From contig CANLOQ010000002.1 in the NCBI GenBank assembly GCA_947492925.1, positions 248,001-312,000 of the forward strand: a stretch of DNA of 64,000 nucleotides, written 5' to 3'. Origin of the DNA: an uncultured Sulfitobacter sp. (GTDB lineage Bacteria; Pseudomonadota; Alphaproteobacteria; Rhodobacterales; Rhodobacteraceae). This document shows, in pieces, positions 27,041 through 35,461 of the stretch. Under the pieces are notes generated by a model. That model saw nothing but the letters and a program-made list of their open reading frames with translations, was not told the origin of the DNA and made no database searches. Made by a program: the position numbers and the translations under genes. Positions within the stretch are counted from its first letter, which is position 1. Each line of letters starts with the position of its first letter.

Positions 27041-27739
27041 ATGTGTGGACGTATGGCCGTCACGCTGCCGCCCGATGCAATGGCGCGGCTTTTTGCAGCC
27101 GCTCCGGCCAATGATCTGCCGCAGGTGCCCAATTACAATGTATGTCCCACAAACGATGTGCATATCGTCACCAGTGACATGCACGGGGCGCGGCGTCTGG
27201 GGGCGATGCGGTGGGGGTTTATTCCGCGCTGGTACAAAAAGCCGTCAGGTGGCCCGCTGCTGATCAACGCGCGGGCGGAAACCATCGCGGAAAAGCCTGC
27301 CTTTCGCGACGCGGCGCGCAACCGGCGCGGGCTGATTATTGCGACCGGTTTTTATGAATGGACAAAGGATGCCGAGGGCGGACGCGACCCGTGGTACATC
27401 ACGCGCCGCGATGCTGCGCCCATCGCTTTTGCGGCGGTCTGGCAGGACTGGACGGACCCCGAGGGGGGCAGGCAGGCGACCTGTGCCATCGTGACGACCG
27501 CCGCGAACGCGCCGATGCAGGCGATCCACCACCGGATGCCGGTTATTATTGAACCGCAGGACTGGCCGCTTTGGCTGGGCGAAGCGGGAAAGGGCGCGGC
27601 CACGCTGATGACCGCTGCGCCAGATGATCTGTTGCAGTGGCACCGCGTTGACCGCGCCGTCAATTCCAACCGCGCCCAAGGCGCAGGGCTGATCGAACCT
27701 TTCGCGTCAGATTACAGTCAAGGTCCGGACATTCCCTAG
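27041..27739 (+). CDS. SOS response-associated peptidase (YedK/HMCES)
   Basis: The 232-residue SRAP-domain protein protects abasic sites in single-stranded DNA by forming a covalent link through its N-terminal Cys2 after the start Met is removed. The other active-site residues are seen: Asn76 in Leu-Ile-Asn-Ala-Arg-Ala-Glu, Glu106 in GFYEW, and His163 in IHHRMP. The start is therefore certain, since Cys must be residue 2. It is preceded by an AAGGAGAGA ribosome site. The gene is alone between a terminator and the convergent cupredoxin-like gene. Confidence 0.96.
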   Translation: MCGRMAVTLPPDAMARLFAAAPANDLPQVPNYNVCPTNDVHIVTSDMHGARRLGAMRWGFIPRWYKKPSGGPLLINARAETIAEKPAFRDAARNRRGLIIATGFYEWTKDAEGGRDPWYITRRDAAPIAFAAVWQDWTDPEGGRQATCAIVTTAANAPMQAIHHRMPVIIEPQDWPLWLGEAGKGAATLMTAAPDDLLQWHRVDRAVNSNRAQGAGLIEPFASDYSQGPDIP

Positions 27740-27758
27740 CGTGGTGCGCCGCGCAGGC

Positions 27759-28136
27759 TTAACCCGCTGGTGGGCCGGATTCGACCGGAATTTCGGCCAG
27801 CGGTGGTTCGGCAAAGCTGATCTCGCCCGCCATGCCTTCGCCTTCGCTCACCGCTTCGGAGAACGACAGCGGCGTGTTGGCTGTCAGGTTCAGGACAAAC
27901 GTCGCGTTGAGACCGATCGACCCTGATTCCCAGGTGCCTTCCGGGCCTTTGATTTTATGCGATGCACCGGATTCATTGGTGAACACCACGTTGTCACCCG
28001 GTTTTGCGTAGGTCACCGAAGGAAAGTATCCGCCTTCGAGGATCAGGACGACGTGATTGTCGGCATGTGCGGCACCGGCCGTCAGGGATGCGGCAGCAGC
28101 AAGGGCGCAGGCACCTTTGCGGAAAGAAATAAGCAT
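27759..28136 (-). CDS. Secreted cupredoxin-like protein without the copper cysteine
   Basis: The 125-residue protein has a signal peptide (about 1-25) and a plastocyanin/azurin-like beta-sandwich: Lys-Pro-Gly-Asp-Asn-Val-Val-Phe-Thr-Asn near 45-54, then His60 in Ala-Ser-His-Lys-Ile. A blue-copper site would need Cys, His and Met at the C-terminal end; there is no Cys in the mature region and only a Met in Gly-Glu-Gly-Met-Ala. Copper binding of the type 1 kind is thus unlikely, and a structural or weak metal-binding periplasmic role is more plausible. It stands alone, convergent with the HMCES gene. Confidence 0.78.
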   Translation of the reverse strand: MLISFRKGACALAAAASLTAGAAHADNHVVLILEGGYFPSVTYAKPGDNVVFTNESGASHKIKGPEGTWESGSIGLNATFVLNLTANTPLSFSEAVSEGEGMAGEISFAEPPLAEIPVESGPPAG

Positions 28137-28265
28137 AGCAATGCTCCTTGTAACGGCCCCACCCGGTCACAGACAATTTTCACTAAACGGTAAATGAGGC
28201 GAAATTTTGGCAATGTGGCCAAAAACGTCCGATCTTTGCGCGGCAATGGGGCAGGTGCGGGCGGT

Positions 28266-29156
28266 TCAGGCGGCCTCGGCCTGTCCGGCAAGCCACATCC
28301 TGAACGATGTCAGGGCCGCGGTGTCTTCGCGGGCTTCGGGCCAGACCAGATAATAGCTGCCGATGCTTTGGGTTGTCTGGGTTGAGGCGAGCATCAATTG
28401 TGCGTCGCGCAGGTATGGTTCGGCAAAGAACGTGGGCAACAGGGCGACGCCAAGCCCGTGGATGGCCGCCTGCGCCATCGTCGAGAACTGATCAAACATC
28501 ATGCCGGCGGGCGGTTCGGCGTCCACACCCAATGCCGAAAGCCAGCGCGTCCAGCCTTTGGGCCGGGTTTCAAGGTGCAGCAGTTGGTGCGCCAGCATAT
28601 CAGCGGCATTGTCGAGCGGGGCCGCCAGCAGATCAGGCGCACAGACCGGCACCACGGTTTCGGGCATCAGGGGCAGGTAGCGCACACCGGGCCAGTCTTC
28701 GTGACCAAAGTGGATTGCAGCATCGAAGGGGCTGTCCTGAATGGCGAAGGGTTTGAGCCGCGTGCTGAGGTTGACGGTCACTTCGGGGTGGGTTTGCGCG
28801 AAATCGCGCAGGCGCGGGGCCAGCCAGTGCATCCCGAAGGCGGGCAGGATCGCAAGGTTGAGTGTGCCGCCCGTAGGATTGGTGCGGGCAGAAACCGACG
28901 CCTGTGCCAGCGAATTGAGGATGTCGCGGACCTTGGCCACATAGGACTGACCGGCATCGGTCAGCGTCAGCTGCCGCCCTTGCCGCGCAATGAGTGCCAC
29001 GCCAAGCTGTTCCTCAAGCGTCTTGAGCTGGCGGCTGACCGCACTCTGGGTCAGGGCGAGTTCCTGTGCTGCTGCGGTGGCGGAGCCCAGCCGCGCGACG
29101 GCCTCGAAAGCGAGCAGCGCCGAGATGGAGGGCAGAAAACGGCGGGGGGCTATCAT
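28266..29156 (-). CDS. LysR-family regulator, GcvA-like, next to gcdH
   Basis: The 296-residue protein starts with a helix-turn-helix (Gln-Ser-Ala-Val-Ser-Arg-Gln-Leu-Lys-Thr-Leu-Glu-Glu near 37-49) and continues with a LysR substrate-binding domain. It is of the GcvA type, with Arg-Phe-Leu-Pro-Ser at the start. It is divergent from glutaryl-CoA dehydrogenase gcdH, the arrangement of GcdR-type regulators that respond to glutarate; this functional link is inference from context. A start at 29171 is equally possible. A candidate TTGC-N10-GCAA element (29200-29217) lies in the 99-nt shared promoter. Confidence 0.88.
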   Translation of the reverse strand: MIAPRRFLPSISALLAFEAVARLGSATAAAQELALTQSAVSRQLKTLEEQLGVALIARQGRQLTLTDAGQSYVAKVRDILNSLAQASVSARTNPTGGTLNLAILPAFGMHWLAPRLRDFAQTHPEVTVNLSTRLKPFAIQDSPFDAAIHFGHEDWPGVRYLPLMPETVVPVCAPDLLAAPLDNAADMLAHQLLHLETRPKGWTRWLSALGVDAEPPAGMMFDQFSTMAQAAIHGLGVALLPTFFAEPYLRDAQLMLASTQTTQSIGSYYLVWPEAREDTAALTSFRMWLAGQAEAA

Positions 29157-29255
29157 ATGACTTTTTCTCATACATGCAGAACAAAGCAGCGATAGTCTTT
29201 TGCGCCGGAATTTGCAATAAGAGGGGAAACGACACCTGAATTGAGAGGAACTGCC

Positions 29256-30479
29256 ATGAATGCCGAAGCTCCTATTCTGCGCGCCAAAGACGCGCCTGAT
29301 CTTGGAACATTTGACTGGTCCGACCCCTTCCGGCTGGACAGCCAACTGACCGAAGACGAACGCATGATCCGCGACAGTGCCAAGGCCTATGCGCAGGAAA
29401 AGCTGCAGCCGCGTGTGATTGACGCCTATGCGAACGAGACCACGGACGAGGGTATCTTCAAGGAAATGGGCGACATGGGCCTGTTGGGCGTCACCATTCC
29501 GGAGGAATACGGCGGGCTGGGCGGCAACTATGTCTCCTACGGTCTGGTCGCGCGTGAGGTTGAGCGTGTGGATTCAGGTTATCGGTCGATGATGTCCGTG
29601 CAAGCGAGCCTCGTGATGTACCCGATCTATGCCTACGGGTCAGAGGCGCAGCGCAAGAAGTACCTGCCCAAGCTGGTATCTGGCGAGTGGATCGGCTGTT
29701 TTGGTCTGACAGAGCCTGATGCGGGGTCAGACCCTGCGGGCATGAAGACGCGCGCCGTGAAGACGGCGAACGGCTATAAGCTGACCGGCTCGAAGATGTG
29801 GATTTCCAACGCGCCGATTGCGGATGTGTTCGTGGTCTGGGCCAAGTCCGAAGAGCATGATGGCAAGATCCGTGGCTTCGTTCTTGAGAAAGGCATGAAG
29901 GGGTTGAGCGCGCCGAAGGTGGGCAACAAGCTGTCCCTGCGTGCGTCGATCACCGGCGAGATCGTGATGGACGAAGTGGAAGTGGGCGAAGACGCGCTGT
30001 TGCCCCACGTGTCCGGTCTTAAAGGGCCGTTCGGCTGTCTGAACCGTGCGCGTTACGGTATTTCCTGGGGTGCGATGGGTGCGGCGGAGTTCTGCTGGCA
30101 TGCTGCACGTCAGTACGGGCTGGACCGCAAGCAGTTTGGCAAGCCTTTGGCGCAGACGCAGCTTTTCCAGAAGAAGCTCGCGGATATGATGACCGAGATT
30201 TCATTGGGTCTTCAGGGGTCGTTGCAGGTGGGCCGTCTGATGGACGAGGCGAATGCCGCGCCCGAGATGATCTCTATCGTGAAGCGCAACAACTGTGGCA
30301 AGGCGCTGGATGTGGCGCGCCACGCCCGCGACATGCACGGTGGCAACGGGATTTCCGGTGAGTTTCAGGTGATCCGCCACATGATGAACCTTGAGACGGT
30401 GAACACCTATGAGGGGACGCACGATGTGCACGCGCTGATCCTTGGGCGTGCACAGACGGGGCTTCAGGCATTTTTCTGA
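29256..30479 (+). CDS. gcdH: Glutaryl-CoA dehydrogenase
   Basis: The 407-residue FAD enzyme oxidises and decarboxylates glutaryl-CoA to crotonyl-CoA in lysine, tryptophan and glutarate breakdown. It shows [10 protein letters not shown] near 151-160, a Lys-Met-Trp-Ile-Ser-Asn FAD segment and the catalytic Glu in [15 protein letters not shown] near the C-terminus, the motif characteristic of glutaryl-CoA dehydrogenase. ATG 29256 has GAGGAA upstream. Crotonyl-CoA could enter the FadJ/thiolase steps encoded at 10-14 kb. A repeat copy and terminator-like hairpin follow. Confidence 0.96.
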   Translation: MNAEAPILRAKDAPDLGTFDWSDPFRLDSQLTEDERMIRDSAKAYAQEKLQPRVIDAYANETTDEGIFKEMGDMGLLGVTIPEEYGGLGGNYVSYGLVAREVERVDSGYRSMMSVQASLVMYPIYAYGSEAQRKKYLPKLVSGEWIGCFGLTEPDAGSDPAGMKTRAVKTANGYKLTGSKMWISNAPIADVFVVWAKSEEHDGKIRGFVLEKGMKGLSAPKVGNKLSLRASITGEIVMDEVEVGEDALLPHVSGLKGPFGCLNRARYGISWGAMGAAEFCWHAARQYGLDRKQFGKPLAQTQLFQKKLADMMTEISLGLQGSLQVGRLMDEANAAPEMISIVKRNNCGKALDVARHARDMHGGNGISGEFQVIRHMMNLETVNTYEGTHDVHALILGRAQTGLQAFF

Positions 30480-30504
30480 TGCCGGAGGCGCGCAAGCGCG
30501 CTAT

Positions 30505-30527
30505 GAGTTGTAGTTGAAAGATGAAGC
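30505..30527 (+). repeat. Dispersed intergenic repeat, copy D
   Basis: This copy reads GAGTTGTAG then TTGAAAGATGAAGC. It lies 26 nt after the gcdH stop, between a short hairpin (GCGCGC-aa-GCGCGC, about 30487-30501) and the terminator-like hairpin at 30531. Confidence 0.75.
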
Positions 30528-30530
30528 GGG

Positions 30531-30555
30531 GGTCGCACCAAGGTGCGGCCCTTTT
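30531..30555 (+). terminator. Probable terminator after gcdH
   Basis: The stem GGTCGCACC/GGTGCGGCC (one G-U pair) is followed by CTTTTG. The unpaired loop is short, so one or two closing pairs are probably open. It abuts repeat copy D and lies 19 nt before the E1 start codon. Confidence 0.6.
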
Positions 30556-30573
30556 GCCTTGGGGAGAGGTGTG

Positions 30574-32763
30574 ATGGACCGGGTTCAGATCGTGCATGAG
30601 AATTTCTTGCGGCGCGTGGCGGCGGAGGAATTTCCCGAAGGAAAGACCGAGCGATCCGCGCTGGATGCTGAAACGGCGATGACGCTGTACCGCGCGCAGG
30701 TTCTGTCACGTGCGCTGGATATCGAAAGCCGCGCGATGCAGAAGCGGGGGGCCGGTTTTTATACCATCGGGTCATCCGGGCACGAGGGCATGGCGGCGCT
30801 GGGCCATGCGTTGCGCGTCGATGATATTGCGTTTCTGCACTACCGTGATGCGGCGTTTCAGATTGCACGGGCTGCCAAGGCGGGACAGGCGGGCATGATG
30901 CGCGACATGCTGCTGAGTTTTGCCTGCGCGGCGGAGGATCCGACGAGCGGGGGGCGGCACAAGGTGTTGGGGTCGCGTGCGCTGATGATCCCGCCGCAAA
31001 CCTCGACGATTGCGAGCCATTTGCCCAAGGCAGTGGGGGCGGCGCATTCGATTACGCTGGCGCGGCGCAACAGGCCCGAGCACGCGATTTTGGCGCGTGA
31101 CGGTATTGCGATGTGTTCTTTCGGGGATGCGTCGCTGAACCATTCCACGGCGCAGGGGGCGATCAACGCGGCAGGCTGGACGGCGGTGCAGGGGGTGCCT
31201 TTGCCGCTGTTGTTTGTGTGTGAGGACAACGGGATCGGCATTTCGACCAAGACCCCGGCGGGTTGGGTGAAAGCATCCATGTCCGCGCGGCCCGGTATCC
31301 GGTATTTTGAAGCGAACGGGCTGGATATGTTTGCTGCAAGTGCGGTGGCGCTTGAGGCTGCGGAATGGGTGCGCAGACACCGCAAGCCCGCGTTTTTGCA
31401 TCTGCGCACCGTGCGGCTTTATGGGCATGCGGGGCCGGATGTGGTGACGACCTATTTGCCGAAGGCCGAGGTTGAGGCTGACGAAGCACATGATCCGTTG
31501 ATTTATTCAGCGCGGGGGCTGGCGGCGCAGGGGGTGCCCGCGAAGAAGATCGCAGAGGTCTATACCGAAACGCTTGATCAGGTGGCGCAGGCGGCGGGCG
31601 CGCTGGGGGATGTTGCGCGGCTGAAGACCGCGGGCGATGTGATGGCGAGCCTGATCCCGCCGCGACGGGCCGTGGCCCCCAGTAATGGGCCAAGCGCCGA
31701 GAAGCGCAGCGCTGTCTTTGGGTCTGATGCGGGGCAGTTGGACCAGCCCCAGCCGATGGGGCGGCTGATCAACTGGGCGCTGCATGATCTGATGCTGGCG
31801 CACGATGAAACGCTGCTGATGGGCGAGGACGTGGGGCGCAAGGGCGGCAACTACGGGGTGACGCAAAAGCTGCATGCGCGGTTCGGCCCGGCGCGGGTGA
31901 TTGATACGCTGCTGGACGAGCAGAGCATTCTGGGGCTGGCGATCGGTCTGGCGCATAACGGGTTTATCCCGATGCCGGAGATCCAGTTTCTGGCCTATCT
32001 GCACAACGCCGAAGACCAGTTGCGCGGCGAGGCGGCGACGCTGCCGTTCTTCTCTAACGGGCAATGGGCCAATCCGATGGTGATCCGCATCTCGGCGCTG
32101 GGCTATCAAAAGGGGTTTGGCGGGCATTTTCACAATGACAATTCGATTGCGGTATTGCGCGATATTCCGGGGGTGATCATCGCCTGTCCGTCGACGGGGG
32201 ATGAGGCGGCGATGATGCTGCGCGAGTGTCACCGGCTGGCGCGCGAGGAACAGCGGGTCTGCATCTTTCTGGAGCCGATTGCGCTTTATCCGATGCGTGA
32301 TTTGCTAGAGCCGGGGGACGGCGCGTGGATGCGGGGTTATCCCGCGCCCGATCTGCGGATCGAGCAGGGCACGGTTGGGGTGCATGGCGACGGGGCCGAC
32401 CTTGCCATTGTGACGTATGGGAACGGGCATTATCTGAGCCGACAGGCCCAGCATGATCTGGCCGCAAGCGGCGTTGCGGTGCGTGTGATTGATCTGCGTT
32501 GGCTGGCACCGCTGCCGCAGGCCGCGATGATGGATGCAGTGGGCGACAGGCCGGTTTTGATCGTGGATGAATGCCGCCGTACAGGCGGGCAGGCAGAGGC
32601 GCTGATGGCGGTTATGGCAGAGCAGGGCCAGCGCCATTTTGCACGGGTGACGGCGGAAGACAGTTTCATCGCGACGGGCCCTGCTTATGGGGCGACGCTG
32701 CCCTCACGCGACGGGATCGTGGCGGCGGCGGAGGCTTTGCTGGCGCGTGTGGGACAGGGATAG
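30574..32763 (+). CDS. Fused alpha/beta E1 component of a 2-oxoacid dehydrogenase
   Basis: The 729-residue protein joins both E1 subunits of a branched-chain/pyruvate-type 2-oxoacid dehydrogenase. Residues 1 to about 370 are the alpha part, with the thiamine diphosphate motif starting Gly-Asp-Ala-Ser at 184-187 and ending in Asn219 (CEDNG). After a linker of about 25 residues, the beta part begins with Met-Gly-Arg-Leu-Ile-Asn-Trp-Ala-Leu and Gly-Glu-Asp-Val-Gly. It would decarboxylate a 2-oxoacid and pass the acyl group to a lipoyl E2. No E2 or E3 gene is adjacent. The ATG follows GGGGAGAGG. Confidence 0.9.
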   Translation: MDRVQIVHENFLRRVAAEEFPEGKTERSALDAETAMTLYRAQVLSRALDIESRAMQKRGAGFYTIGSSGHEGMAALGHALRVDDIAFLHYRDAAFQIARAAKAGQAGMMRDMLLSFACAAEDPTSGGRHKVLGSRALMIPPQTSTIASHLPKAVGAAHSITLARRNRPEHAILARDGIAMCSFGDASLNHSTAQGAINAAGWTAVQGVPLPLLFVCEDNGIGISTKTPAGWVKASMSARPGIRYFEANGLDMFAASAVALEAAEWVRRHRKPAFLHLRTVRLYGHAGPDVVTTYLPKAEVEADEAHDPLIYSARGLAAQGVPAKKIAEVYTETLDQVAQAAGALGDVARLKTAGDVMASLIPPRRAVAPSNGPSAEKRSAVFGSDAGQLDQPQPMGRLINWALHDLMLAHDETLLMGEDVGRKGGNYGVTQKLHARFGPARVIDTLLDEQSILGLAIGLAHNGFIPMPEIQFLAYLHNAEDQLRGEAATLPFFSNGQWANPMVIRISALGYQKGFGGHFHNDNSIAVLRDIPGVIIACPSTGDEAAMMLRECHRLAREEQRVCIFLEPIALYPMRDLLEPGDGAWMRGYPAPDLRIEQGTVGVHGDGADLAIVTYGNGHYLSRQAQHDLAASGVAVRVIDLRWLAPLPQAAMMDAVGDRPVLIVDECRRTGGQAEALMAVMAEQGQRHFARVTAEDSFIATGPAYGATLPSRDGIVAAAEALLARVGQG

Positions 32764-32868
32764 CGAATCGATTGCTTTCTTGTAGGCTTTGCGCCGGGGT
32801 TCATGTGTTGGGTTAAGTTCAAATCTTAAATTATTGAATTAGATAAATTAATTATTCAGGATTGTCGT

Positions 32869-32886
32869 TTTGCACACGTGTGCAAA
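32869..32886. promoter_or_regulatory. Perfect 18-bp palindrome, predicted LacI operator
   Basis: TTTGCACACGTGTGCAAA is a perfect inverted repeat with a central CG step, the usual form of LacI-family operators. It lies 75 nt upstream of the ABC ATPase start, in an unusually A/T-rich stretch. TTGTCG (32862) and AATAAA (32885) at 17-nt spacing could be the promoter that it blocks. A weaker AATCGATT element sits at 32765-32772. Confidence 0.75.
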
Positions 32887-32960
32887 TAAATCTTGAAATG
32901 ATCCGACACTTCGCCCAACGTATCCTCAGGCCCGCATTCTTGCGGCAAGGGGGGTACGCT

Positions 32961-34016
32961 ATGGCAGAGATTCAACTGCGTAACATCAACAAACGCTGGG
33001 GCAGTTTCGTGGGGGTCGATAACTTCGATCTGACCATTGCGGACGAGGAGTTTCTGGTGCTGTTGGGTCCGTCCGGTTGTGGCAAGACCACGACAATGCG
33101 CATGATCGCGGGGCTTGAGGACATCACCGAAGGCGAGATCGTGATTGACGGAAAAGTGGTCAATGATCTGGACCCGAAAGACCGCGATGTTGCGATGGTG
33201 TTTCAGTCCTACGGGCTTTACCCGCATATGAATGTCTACGAAAATATTCGGTTTCCGTTGAAAGTACGCAAGATTGATCCCGATACCCACGACGAGCGGG
33301 TGCGCCGCGCCTCTGCGATGGTGGAGCTGGACGAGTTTTTGCACCGCAAGCCGGCTGAATTGTCGGGCGGTCAACGCCAGCGGGTGGCGTTGGCCCGTGC
33401 CATTGTGCGGGAACCCAACGTCTTTTTGATGGACGAGCCGCTGTCGAACCTTGACGCAAAGTTGCGCGTCAGCACGCGGGCGCAGATCAAGAACCTGTCC
33501 CACGAATTGAAGGTGACCACAGTCTATGTGACCCACGACCAGATCGAGGCGATGACGCTGGCAGACCGGGTTGTGGTGATGAAGCAGGGCAAGGTGCAAC
33601 AGGTCGGCACACCGACAGAGATTTACGACAATCCTGCGAATACCTTTGTGGCGTCTTTCATCGGATCGCCCGCCATGAACCTGATGGATGGCACAATCAA
33701 GAACGGCGTTTTCGAGGGAACAAATGTGCGCATCGAGGGGCTGACGGCCGCTGACGGCGAGGTCACGCTGGGCTTTCGCGCCGAGGACGCCGGTGTGGCG
33801 GAAGATGGCGCGGGCCAGATCAACGCTCCGGTTTATACCATTGAGCTGCTGGGCGATGCGGTGATGCTGGCGGTGCGCGCGGGCGGGCAGCTTGTGTCGG
33901 TCAAGGCGCACAAGGAATATCGGGCGAACATCGGGGATGCCGTGGGCTTTTCGGTGCCGCCAAGCATTTGTCACGTGTTTGACAGGGCTTCGGGCGAACG
34001 CATCAGCGTTGGCTGA
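32961..34016 (+). CDS. ABC transporter ATP-binding protein, UgpC/MalK type
   Basis: This 351-residue cytoplasmic ATPase belongs to the carbohydrate (CUT1) ABC class. Walker A GPSGCGKTT is near residues 36-44, the Q-loop follows in Val-Phe-Gln-Ser-Tyr, the signature LSGGQRQR is at about 134-141, Walker B ends in Asp-Glu-Pro-Leu-Ser-Asn-Leu-Asp, and the H-loop is Val-Thr-His-Asp. A C-terminal TOBE/OB domain of about 110 residues completes the MalK form. ATG 32961 is the first start after the operator. It opens the importer operon, unusually ahead of the binding-protein gene. Confidence 0.96.
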   Translation: MAEIQLRNINKRWGSFVGVDNFDLTIADEEFLVLLGPSGCGKTTTMRMIAGLEDITEGEIVIDGKVVNDLDPKDRDVAMVFQSYGLYPHMNVYENIRFPLKVRKIDPDTHDERVRRASAMVELDEFLHRKPAELSGGQRQRVALARAIVREPNVFLMDEPLSNLDAKLRVSTRAQIKNLSHELKVTTVYVTHDQIEAMTLADRVVVMKQGKVQQVGTPTEIYDNPANTFVASFIGSPAMNLMDGTIKNGVFEGTNVRIEGLTAADGEVTLGFRAEDAGVAEDGAGQINAPVYTIELLGDAVMLAVRAGGQLVSVKAHKEYRANIGDAVGFSVPPSICHVFDRASGERISVG

Positions 34017-34024
34017 GTAAGAGA

Positions 34025-34068
34025 TCCCCTGCGGGGGAATGACGGGTGCAGTCTTGCAAGGTGCACCC
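34025..34068 (+). other. Two stem-loops between ATPase and binding-protein genes
   Basis: TCCCC-tgcg-GGGGA (34025-34038) and GGGTGCA/TGCACCC (34044-34068) lie in the 79-nt gap, with no T-run. They may protect or separate the binding-protein message so that it is made in excess, as in many ABC operons. Confidence 0.5.
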
Positions 34069-34095
34069 CAAGCAAAGCAACAGGGAGTTTGCAAA

Positions 34096-35316
34096 ATGAT
34101 GTTGAAGAAACTGGCACTTGCGGGTGTCGTAAGCCTGATGGGGACCACGGCATGGTCCGCGTGCGCATTCGAGAACGAGACAGAGGTGAAGATCCTTTCT
34201 GCGGGGTTTGAGGCGTGGAAAGCGGTGACCGATGCGATGGCCGAATGTGGCAACGTGCAGGCGGAGCTGGATCAGGAATTCCGGACCAAGCAGCCTGCGG
34301 CGTTCGAAGCCAACCCATCGCTCTATCACCTTGGCGGTGTGTCCAACGGCACGATCACGCCTTTGCTGAATGCAGGCACGATCCGCCCGTTGGATGATCT
34401 GGTTGAAAAGTACGGCCAGCATCTGCAGCCAAACCAGTTGATCCGCATTGACGGCAAGATCATGGCCGTGGCGATGATGGTGAACACGCAGCACCTGATG
34501 TACCGGGCCGACGTGTTTGAGGAAATGGGGATCGAGACGCCCAAGACATGGGAAGACGTCTATGCCGCCGCCGCCAAGATCAAGGAAAGCGGCAAGATGG
34601 ATACGCCTTTGGGCGCGACCATGAAATCCGGCTGGAACCTCGCGCAGGAGATGGTCAACATGCTGCCCGGTCACGGCGGCAATTTCTTTAACGAGGACAA
34701 TACACCGGCGGTCAATTCAGCCGAGGGCGAGGCGGCGCTGGCCACGTTGAAGGCGGCACTGGAATACACCGACCCGGAAGTTCTGGTGTCTGATTCCACC
34801 TATGTGCAGCAGCAGTTCCAGCAGGAAAAGATCGCGATTGCGAACCTCTGGGCGTCCCGCGCCGGTGCGATGAATGACGAGGCCGAAAGCGCCGTGGTGG
34901 GCAAGGTCAAGATGGCCGCAGCACCAATGGCGATGGACGGCGGCGCGCCTGCCACGACACTGTGGTGGGACGGCATTGTCGTTGCCAGCAACATCTCTGA
35001 TGAGGAAGCCGATGCAGCCTTCCGCGTTGCGATGGAAGGTCTGGACGAAGAGATGGTCAAAGCCAACAACGAAGCGGCGATCTGGCTGGTCAAAGGGTAC
35101 GAGCCCGGCCCGCTGGCTGAAGGTGCGATTGCAACGGCAACCGCCAACCCCGCGCCGCCTGCCTATCCGTCGACCACACGCATGGGCCTGATGCACACCG
35201 CTCTTGGCAACGAACTGCCCGCCTTCCTGACGGGCAGCCGCGATGCCGCCGCCACGCTGGTGGCCATCGAAGAAGCCTATACGACTGCCGCAAAAGAAGC
35301 CGGCATTCTGGAATAA
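34096..35316 (+). CDS. Periplasmic sugar-type substrate-binding protein
   Basis: The 406-residue protein has a signal peptide (about residues 1-22, ending Trp-Ser-Ala) and the two-lobed class of carbohydrate-binding proteins (SBP family 1). Internal markers are Asn-Thr-Gln-His-Leu-Met-Tyr-Arg-Ala-Asp-Val-Phe and Thr-Pro-Lys-Thr-Trp-Glu-Asp-Val. It lacks the long conserved Trp-rich patch of glycerol-phosphate binders, so the ligand is unknown; a sugar, polyol or glycoside is the usual range. A GGGAG site precedes the ATG. The permease gene follows after a 145-nt gap with a strong stem-loop. Confidence 0.93.
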   Translation: MMLKKLALAGVVSLMGTTAWSACAFENETEVKILSAGFEAWKAVTDAMAECGNVQAELDQEFRTKQPAAFEANPSLYHLGGVSNGTITPLLNAGTIRPLDDLVEKYGQHLQPNQLIRIDGKIMAVAMMVNTQHLMYRADVFEEMGIETPKTWEDVYAAAAKIKESGKMDTPLGATMKSGWNLAQEMVNMLPGHGGNFFNEDNTPAVNSAEGEAALATLKAALEYTDPEVLVSDSTYVQQQFQQEKIAIANLWASRAGAMNDEAESAVVGKVKMAAAPMAMDGGAPATTLWWDGIVVASNISDEEADAAFRVAMEGLDEEMVKANNEAAIWLVKGYEPGPLAEGAIATATANPAPPAYPSTTRMGLMHTALGNELPAFLTGSRDAAATLVAIEEAYTTAAKEAGILE

Positions 35317-35323
35317 AGACAAC

Positions 35324-35354
35324 TGCACTGGCCGGAGCACCTTTGGCCAGTGCA
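35324..35354 (+). other. Stem-loop after the binding-protein gene
   Basis: The perfect 10-bp stem TGCACTGGCC/GGCCAGTGCA has an 11-nt loop and no T-run. It is placed where many ABC operons carry an mRNA-stabilising or attenuating hairpin between the binding protein and the permeases. Confidence 0.65.
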
Positions 35355-35461
35355 CACCCGACGCGGGGTTTGTTGAGTGCCTTGAGAGGCATTTTGCCAA
35401 AACCGCCCGAGACGCGATTTTGATCTGTCGGCAGGTCCGGCATGTGACCAAGGGGGAACCG

